From: Saccharopolyspora sp. NFXS83
Lineage (GTDB): Bacteria; Actinomycetota; Actinomycetes; Mycobacteriales; Pseudonocardiaceae
Assembly: GCF_026241095.1 (NCBI RefSeq)
Contig: NZ_JAPFGB010000001.1
Coordinates: 62,001 to 126,000, forward strand
Direction of reading: 5' to 3'
DNA: 64,000 nucleotides
The notes under the pieces are model-generated. The model had not been told where the DNA came from. It saw only the letters and a program-made list of their open reading frames with translations, and did not search any database. A program made the position numbers and the translations under genes. Below, one piece after another: positions 59,009 to 64,000 of the stretch. The first letter of the stretch is position 1. Each line of letters opens with the position of its first letter.

Positions 59009-59811
59009 CCGGTGGTCACCCCGCCGGAACCGATCGTGACGTCCTGCGCGGTGCCCTCCATGACCAGCGCGCCCCGTTCCACCCGGACCGCGGTGGGCGT
59101 GACGGAGAACGGCAGCACGCCGGGGTCGATGGTGGTGGTGAACTGCTGCAGGATCGACTTCTCGAACACGTCGCCCAGCGGGATGTCGGACAGCGCCTGG
59201 TCGGCGATGTCGAGCTTCTTCGGCTCGATGGTGATCTGGCCGTTGAGCAGCGACAGCACCCCGATGACCTTCACCCGCACGTTGTTGCCCGCGATGTCGA
59301 GGGAGCCGTCGAGCGCGACCGTGGCCCTGCTCGGGTCGCTCGCCCCGGTCCCGGTGGTGCCGCCCGATCCGTCGTTGCCGTCGGCCGGTTCGTCGAGCGC
59401 GTCCTTCGGAGCCGGGTTGATCGTCAGGTCCGTGATGCCGATGTAGCGGCCCACGTCGGAGGCCTTGAGCTTCACCCGCCCGACCAGCTCGTCGACCTGG
59501 ATCTCGTCGGCCTTGCCCGCGATCACGTCGCCGAGCGCGACCCGGGCGTGGTGCAGGTTCGCCTCGACGCCGAGTTCGCTGAGCTGCCCGACCCGCACGG
59601 CCTTCGCGGCGAGCTCCACGTCCTGGTAGTCCCCGGCGACGGCCTGGGTGAGGAACGGGAATCCGTGCACCCGGACGGACGGGTCCTCGTCGAGCTTCAA
59701 CTGCTCGCGGACCTTCTGCGACACCTGGTACTCGGCGACCGACGCCGCGCCGTAGTCGGCGACCACCAGCAGGCCGAGGACGATGACGAGGGTGACGACG
59801 AGCTTCTTCAC
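59005..59811 (-). CDS. lmeA: LmeA-like DUF2993 phospholipid-binding protein
   Basis: This 268-residue protein has a signal anchor (K-K-L-V-V-T-L-V-I-V-L-G-L-L-V-V) and a DUF2993 domain (V-R-V-H-G-F-P-F-L-T-Q, then Y-Q-D-V-E-L). LmeA (Rv0817c) binds phosphoinositides in the mycobacterial envelope and is needed for mannan elongation of lipomannan. A Gly/Asp-rich insertion of about 25 residues near the middle is unlike the mycobacterial protein. GTG 59811 is the start. Confidence 0.83.
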   Translation of the reverse strand: MKKLVVTLVIVLGLLVVADYGAASVAEYQVSQKVREQLKLDEDPSVRVHGFPFLTQAVAGDYQDVELAAKAVRVGQLSELGVEANLHHARVALGDVIAGKADEIQVDELVGRVKLKASDVGRYIGITDLTINPAPKDALDEPADGNDGSGGTTGTGASDPSRATVALDGSLDIAGNNVRVKVIGVLSLLNGQITIEPKKLDIADQALSDIPLGDVFEKSILQQFTTTIDPGVLPFSVTPTAVRVERGALVMEGTAQDVTIGSGGVTTG

Positions 59812-59964
59812 CGCGAGCGGTCCGTTCTGTCGGGGTCTCGGATTCGGGGCGGAGTGGATCGTGCGGGGTTGATCCGGTTCACCTTCGCACTTGACCGCCC
59901 GCCACCGACAGGTGTGCTCGGCAACAGGTGGTTCGCGGAGGCCATCGCGCCGCTGCGCGGCTGC

Positions 59965-60792
59965 TCACGGTCGTGGGCCGACGGCGGTGCGCGCCCAGGC
60001 GGCCATCCGGTCGACGAGGTCGCCGCCGGTGGCGCTCTCCGCGTGCCGCATGCCCGGTTCCAGCCACAGCTCACCGCCCGCGGCGGCGTGCAGCGCCTGC
60101 GCGTCGGCGACCGGGAAGTAGTGGTCGTCGGTGCCGTGCACCAGCAGCGTCGGGGTCGGGGCCAGCCGCGACGCCAGTTCGATCGGCGAGGCGGGGACCT
60201 CGGGCCACTCGCCGCCGAGCCGCACTCCCAGCAGCCGCGCCGCCCACCGGCCGTGCGGCTGCTCCAGCAGCCAGTGCACCCGGCGCATCGCCGGGGTGTC
60301 GCGCACCCACCAGCGCGCCGGGCCGCTCACCGAGATCATCGCGTCGGGACGCTCGGCCGGTGCGGCCAGCGCCGCGTGGCGCAGCACCACCGAACCGCCG
60401 AGCGAGAACCCGAGAGTGACGACGCGCCGGTGCCCCAGTTCGCGCAGCCGGGTCAACGCCGCCGTGATGTCCTGGACCTCGGTCGGCCCGACGGACGTGA
60501 CCCCGGCGGAGCGGCCGTGGCCGCGGAAGTCGACGGCGAGCACCGAGCCGTGCTCGGCGAGTCGCCGCAGCACTCGGCGCACCGCGGGTTTCCGGATGTG
60601 GTTGGTGAATCCGTGCCCGACGGCGAACGCCAGGTCGGAGCTGCGCGGGCAGCGGTGGTAGAGGCCGCGGAGCCGGACCCCGTCGGCCGCGGTCAGCGTG
60701 ATCGGGCGCGGCCGAAACGTGGCCGTAACGTGGCTTCGCGGCCCATTCACAAATGTGACGCCGTCGGTTTCACCTGGGGTTTTCGCACTCAT
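59965..60792 (-). CDS. Alpha/beta hydrolase
   Basis: This 275-residue protein has the nucleophile elbow G-F-S-L-G-G-S, the acid in V-H-G-T-D-D-H-Y and the His in M-R-H-A-E-S. An oxyanion segment G-H-G-F-T-N-H and D-F-R-G-H-G-R-S complete the fold. It looks like a carboxylesterase or lipase of the Rv0774/YqiA type; substrate unknown. ATG 60792 is the first good start but internal GTG starts are possible. Divergent from glnR. Confidence 0.8.
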   Translation of the reverse strand: MSAKTPGETDGVTFVNGPRSHVTATFRPRPITLTAADGVRLRGLYHRCPRSSDLAFAVGHGFTNHIRKPAVRRVLRRLAEHGSVLAVDFRGHGRSAGVTSVGPTEVQDITAALTRLRELGHRRVVTLGFSLGGSVVLRHAALAAPAERPDAMISVSGPARWWVRDTPAMRRVHWLLEQPHGRWAARLLGVRLGGEWPEVPASPIELASRLAPTPTLLVHGTDDHYFPVADAQALHAAAGGELWLEPGMRHAESATGGDLVDRMAAWARTAVGPRP

Positions 60793-60915
60793 CAGGGTTA
60801 TTGTGCTTGGTATCCACAGGCAACGAAGCCGGGTCGTCCGGCCCAGCACGCTGGCTGAACGGCCTTCGTGAGCCAGCCGCTTCGGTGTTGGCCCTGGGAC
60901 GGGAGGCCCCCCCGC

Positions 60916-61668
60916 ATGAGTTCCGAACTGCTGCTGTTGACCAGCGACCAGAACGGTGAAGCCGCACTGCCCGCACTGGCCCTGCTGCCGCACCGCGTGC
61001 GCGTCCTGCCTCCCGACCCCGGCGCGATCCTCTCCGCCGGCACCCACGACGTGGTGCTGGTCGACGCCCGCACCGACCTGGCGGGGGCGCGGGACCTGTG
61101 CCGCGTGCTCGCCTCCGGCGACGCTCCGGTGATCGCGATCGTGAACGAGGGCGGCCTCGTCACGATCAGCGCCGAGTGGGGCGTGGACGACATCCTGCTG
61201 CCGACCAGCGGCCCCGCCGAGGTCGACGCGCGGATGCGGCTGCTCACCACCCGCCGGAGCAGTGAGAACGCCACCGCGGACGGTTCGCTGTCGGTCGGCG
61301 ACCTGGTCATCGAGGAGGCGACCTACACCGCGCGGCTCAAGGGCCGGGCGCTGGAGCTCACCTACAAGGAGTTTGAGCTGCTCAAGTACCTGGCGCAGCA
61401 CGCGGGCCGGGTGTTCACCCGCGCGCAGCTGCTCCAGGAGGTGTGGGGCTACGACTTCTTCGGCGGCACCCGCACCGTCGACGTGCACGTGCGCCGGCTG
61501 CGCGCGAAGCTCGGCGCCGAGTACGACTCGATGATCGGGACGGTGCGCAACGTGGGCTACAAGTTCGTCCGCCCCGCCCGTCCCGGCCAGGCGCAGCCGA
61601 AGACCCCGGTGGACGCCGACGCGACCGCCGTCGCCGAAGCCGAAGCGATCATCGCCTCGCACGCCTGA
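60916..61668 (+). CDS. glnR: GlnR, global nitrogen regulator (OmpR type)
   Basis: This 250-residue orphan response regulator has a receiver-like domain with the conserved Asp 50 (V-L-V-D-A-R) but lacking most of the acidic pocket, as in known GlnR proteins, which are not phosphorylated in the usual way. The C-terminal winged helix has [12 protein letters not shown] and [12 protein letters not shown]. It controls glutamine synthetase, ammonium transport and more in Saccharopolyspora, Streptomyces and Amycolatopsis. Its place beside mshD matches Rv0818. GGGAGG precedes ATG 60916. Confidence 0.93.
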   Translation: MSSELLLLTSDQNGEAALPALALLPHRVRVLPPDPGAILSAGTHDVVLVDARTDLAGARDLCRVLASGDAPVIAIVNEGGLVTISAEWGVDDILLPTSGPAEVDARMRLLTTRRSSENATADGSLSVGDLVIEEATYTARLKGRALELTYKEFELLKYLAQHAGRVFTRAQLLQEVWGYDFFGGTRTVDVHVRRLRAKLGAEYDSMIGTVRNVGYKFVRPARPGQAQPKTPVDADATAVAEAEAIIASHA

Positions 61669-61712
61669 CCTGCTCGGACGACCGGCGGACGAGTCCGCCG
61701 GAGAGCATTGCG

Positions 61713-61744
61713 ACGCCCCCTGGCGCCTAGCGGCCAGGGGGCGT
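61713..61744. terminator. 12-bp hairpin after glnR
   Basis: ACGCCCCCTGGC pairs perfectly with GCCAGGGGGCGT around an eight-base loop, 44 bases after the glnR stop. mshD follows in the same direction, so it may reduce read-through. Confidence 0.7.
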
Positions 61745-61810
61745 TGCGCTGCGCACCGGCCGACTTCGTCACGTGTCGCGGCGAGGCGGTCGGTGGGTAA
61801 CGTCGGGGCC

Positions 61811-62761
61811 GTGCAGCTGACGTGGCGGAACGGACTGGACAAGGCCGAGGTGGCCGAGGTGATGGCGCTGCTCGGCGCGGCGGAGCAGGCCGACGGGGTC
61901 GCTCCCGCCGGGGAGCACGTGATCTTGCGATTGCGCGCGCACCGCGACGTGGCGCAGCAGATCGAACCGGTGCAGGCGGACGTGCGGTCGGAGCACTTCG
62001 TGGTGCGCGACGCCGCGGACGCCCTGCTCGGCTACGCCCACCTCGACGTCGAAGGAGAACCGGGCGAGCCGCTGGTGGCGGAGCTCGCGGTGCACCCCGA
62101 GCACCGGCGCCGCGGTGTCGGCACCCGGCTCGTCGAGGCGCTGCTGGAACGCGCCGACCTGGCGCCGGGCCCCGAGGGCGACAGCGGCAGGTTGCGGGTG
62201 TGGTCGCACGGGGAGCACCCGGGTGCGCTGCGGCTGGCGGAGCGGTTCGGCTTCGCCCGGCCGCGCGAGCTGTGGCGGATGGGCGTGCGGCTCTCCGACG
62301 CGCACCTGCCGGAGGTGTCGCTGCCGGAGTCGGTGACGATCCGTGCGTTCCGGCCGGGCGCGGACGAGCCCGAGGTGGTGCGGGTCAATCACCGTGCGTT
62401 CCAGTGGCATCCGGAGCAGGGCGCGATGAGCGAGGCGGACCTGCGGGAGAAGGAGGGCGAGGACTGGTTCGACGCGGCCGGGTTCCTGCTCGCAGTGGAC
62501 TCGCAGGACCGGTTGCTCGGCTTCCACTGGACGAAGGTGCACCCGGGCGGTGAGGGTGAGGTGTACGTCGTCGGCGTCGACCCGGACACGCAGGGTAACG
62601 GGTTGGGGAAGTCGCTGACCGTGGCCGGATTGCGGTATTTGCGGCACGTCGGTTGTTCCTGGGTGCTGCTCTACGTGGAGGGCGACAACGTGCCTGCCAT
62701 CAAGGTCTACCAGCGGTTGGGCTTCGAGCGGACGGACATCGACGTGCAATTCGGGCGCTGA
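61811..62761 (+). CDS. mshD: Mycothiol synthase
   Basis: This 316-residue protein is a tandem GNAT acetyltransferase that acetylates Cys-GlcN-Ins to mycothiol, the main thiol of actinobacteria. The N-terminal copy has E-L-A-V-H-P-E-H-R-R-R-G-V-G. The C-terminal, catalytic copy has V-Y-V-V-G-V-D-P-D-T-Q-G-N-G-L-G and L-Y-V-E-G-D-N-V-P-A-I-K-V-Y-Q-R-L-G-F. GTG 61811 begins the conserved part; GTG 61793 would add six residues. It corresponds to Rv0819. Confidence 0.93.
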   Translation: MQLTWRNGLDKAEVAEVMALLGAAEQADGVAPAGEHVILRLRAHRDVAQQIEPVQADVRSEHFVVRDAADALLGYAHLDVEGEPGEPLVAELAVHPEHRRRGVGTRLVEALLERADLAPGPEGDSGRLRVWSHGEHPGALRLAERFGFARPRELWRMGVRLSDAHLPEVSLPESVTIRAFRPGADEPEVVRVNHRAFQWHPEQGAMSEADLREKEGEDWFDAAGFLLAVDSQDRLLGFHWTKVHPGGEGEVYVVGVDPDTQGNGLGKSLTVAGLRYLRHVGCSWVLLYVEGDNVPAIKVYQRLGFERTDIDVQFGR

Positions 62762-62861
62762 GCCGACGCCGGGCCGCTGGATCACTGGTTGCGAACGGCA
62801 AGGTCACGACAAGATTGCGCGTCACCCGTTGGAACGTGGCGCTGCTTACTAAGCGTGCCAT

Positions 62862-62883
62862 GTTCACTTCTCGTTCACTTCCT
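62862..62883 (+). promoter_or_regulatory. PHO box (two 11-base direct repeats) upstream of pstS
   Basis: GTTCACTTCTC and GTTCACTTCCT follow each other directly. This matches the PhoP-binding repeat pattern of Streptomyces and relatives (G-T-T-C-A-C plus five bases). It lies 93 bases before the pstS start and indicates induction under phosphate starvation. Confidence 0.75.
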
Positions 62884-62976
62884 GCATGGCGCCAGTCCAC
62901 TCCCGCTGCTTAGCGTTCCAGGACGAGCGGCAGCGTGCCGCGTCCACGGTGTTTCCCTGATCATGGAGGAACCGAA

Positions 62977-64000
62977 GTGAAGATCAAGCGCCACAGTGCC
63001 GCGCTGGGCTTCCTCGCGGCGGGCACGCTCGTGCTGTCGGCCTGCGGTAGCGACCAGAACATCAAGGCCGAGGACGTCAACCCGGCGTTGTCGAACTTGA
63101 ACGTGGAATGCGGCACCAAGCCCGTCTCCTCCGAGGGCTCCTCCGCGCAGAAGAACGCCATGGACGTGTTCGCCCGCGACTACAGCTCCAAGTGCGAGGG
63201 CCAGGAGCTGCGCTACACGAAGTCCGGTTCGGGCAAGGGCGTCTCCGCCTTCAACGCCGGTCAGATCGACTTCGGCGGGTCCGACTCGCCGCTGGACGAG
63301 GAGGACGGCGAGGTCGCCAAGGCCGCCGAGCGCTGCCAGGGCAACCCCGCCTGGAACCTCCCGATGGTCTTCGGGCCGATCGCGATCTCGTACAACATCC
63401 CCGGCGTGAGCGACCTGACGCTGAACCCCGAGCTGATCGGCAAGATCTACCAGGGTCAGGTCAAGAACTGGAACGACCCGGCGATCGCGGCGCTCAACCC
63501 CGGCAAGAAGCTGCCGGACCTCGACATCGTGCCGTTCTACCGCTCCGACGAGTCCGGCACCTCGGACAACTTCCAGAAGTACCTGAAGACCGCCACCAAC
63601 GGCGCGTGGACCGGCGAGGGCAAGCAGTTCCGGGGCGGCCCCGGCGTCGGCCAGGGCAAGGAAGGCAGCGACCAGGTCTCCCAGGCGGTCCAGGCCACGC
63701 CCGGCGGCATCAGCTACATCGAATGGTCCTTCCCGAAGAACCTCGGCCTCGGCATCGCCAAGATCGACAGCGGCTCGGGCCCGGTGGAGCTCACCACCGC
63801 CAACGTCGGCAAGGCCATCAACGAGGCCAAGATCGAGGGCGAGGGCAACGACCTGCGCGTCGACCTCGACTCGATCTACGGCAACAAGGCCCCCGGCGTC
63901 TACCCGATCGTGCTCAACACCTACGAGATCGTGTGCTCGAAGGGCTACGAGCCGGAGACCGCCAAGGGCGTCAAGGCCGCGCTGACCATCGCCGCGAACG
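62977..64000 (+). CDS. pstS: Phosphate ABC transporter substrate-binding lipoprotein (partial, 3' end outside)
   Basis: The frame runs to the window edge (341 codons present of a usual 370 or so). A lipobox L-S-A-C (Cys 23) anchors it to the membrane. The phosphate-binding pattern is clear: S-G-S-G-K-G and F-G-G-S-D-S-P-L, then N-I-P-G-V, K-N-W-N-D-P-A-I and Y-R-S-D-E-S-G-T-S-D-N-F. It captures phosphate for PstCAB, which should follow. GTG 62977 has GGAGG seven bases upstream. Confidence 0.94.
   Translation, partial: MKIKRHSAALGFLAAGTLVLSACGSDQNIKAEDVNPALSNLNVECGTKPVSSEGSSAQKNAMDVFARDYSSKCEGQELRYTKSGSGKGVSAFNAGQIDFGGSDSPLDEEDGEVAKAAERCQGNPAWNLPMVFGPIAISYNIPGVSDLTLNPELIGKIYQGQVKNWNDPAIAALNPGKKLPDLDIVPFYRSDESGTSDNFQKYLKTATNGAWTGEGKQFRGGPGVGQGKEGSDQVSQAVQATPGGISYIEWSFPKNLGLGIAKIDSGSGPVELTTANVGKAINEAKIEGEGNDLRVDLDSIYGNKAPGVYPIVLNTYEIVCSKGYEPETAKGVKAALTIAAN

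Noticed and set aside
60715-60730. A GAAAC-N6-GTAAC string resembling a GlnR box near glnR.
   Set aside because: It lies inside the hydrolase coding region, and on either strand only one half fits the consensus.

Overview
The window is a high-GC actinobacterial chromosome segment. The mycothiol gene mshD, an orphan GlnR regulator, DUF3073, DUF397/XRE-DUF5753 genes, WXG100/type VII secretion proteins, an RsiG-like protein and frequent GTG starts together point to the Pseudonocardiaceae, most likely Saccharopolyspora or a close relative (inference from gene content). The order purB-purC ... purS-purQ-purL ... SCP-purF-purM-DUF3073 ... ygfZ-pabC-nitrobindin ... DUF1416-rhodanese-DUF4395-thioredoxin-lmeA-glnR-mshD-pst resembles the Rv0777-Rv0820 part of the Mycobacterium tuberculosis chromosome. 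The backbone is therefore conserved core, with lineage-specific genes inserted between.

Layout. 1-3051: a WXG100-type protein with a transglycosylase domain, a PLP aminotransferase, a tandem inverted repeat and a tiny membrane protein. 3088-8172: a quinate/shikimate catabolic module (MHS transporter, TetR regulator, shikimate/quinate dehydrogenase, two-domain 3-dehydroshikimate dehydratase) with two matching operator-like sites. 8181-14890: threonine aldolase, an ECF sigma factor with a membrane partner, a TetR regulator and a heterodimeric ABC exporter. 15020-23795: purB, purC, a DUF2334 protein, an Asp-rich secreted protein, a metallo-beta-lactamase-fold enzyme and purSQL. 23854-41521: an accessory stretch with XRE/DUF397, small Cys-rich proteins, DUF4232 proteins, paired membrane pentapeptide proteins, GH25 muramidase, a PAS-GGDEF-EAL protein, GH15 glucoamylase with glucose dehydrogenase, a type VII-associated protein, a PRC-barrel protein, a subtilisin and a LuxR-type regulator. 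41771-47330: SCP, membrane protein, purF, purM, DUF4396 and DUF3073. 47584-54698: a hypothetical protein, methyltransferase, asparaginase, RsiG, a degenerate BKACE protein, ygfZ, a Fur-family regulator and pabC. 54743-64000: nitrobindin, methyltransferase, a sulfur-transfer operon preceded by a probable leader peptide and alternative hairpins, thioredoxin, lmeA, a hydrolase, glnR, mshD and the 5' part of pstS behind a PHO-box.

How it works together. The seven purine genes supply much of the IMP/AMP pathway. The quinate cluster would import shikimate/quinate and convert it to protocatechuate. The GH15/glucose dehydrogenase pair would release and oxidise glucose. The PAS-GGDEF-EAL enzyme and RsiG are plausible members of one c-di-GMP developmental network. 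GlnR and the PHO-box in front of pstS put nitrogen and phosphate control side by side. Many gene pairs overlap by ATGA or GTGA, and convergent genes are commonly separated by long perfect hairpins.

The observations most worth following are the leader-peptide/alternating-hairpin region before the DUF4395-rhodanese-DUF1416 genes, the RsiG with one altered c-di-GMP motif, the paired TetR operators, the ABC exporter with a single intact ATP site, the metal-ligand-deficient BKACE paralogue, and a dispersed intergenic repeat family.
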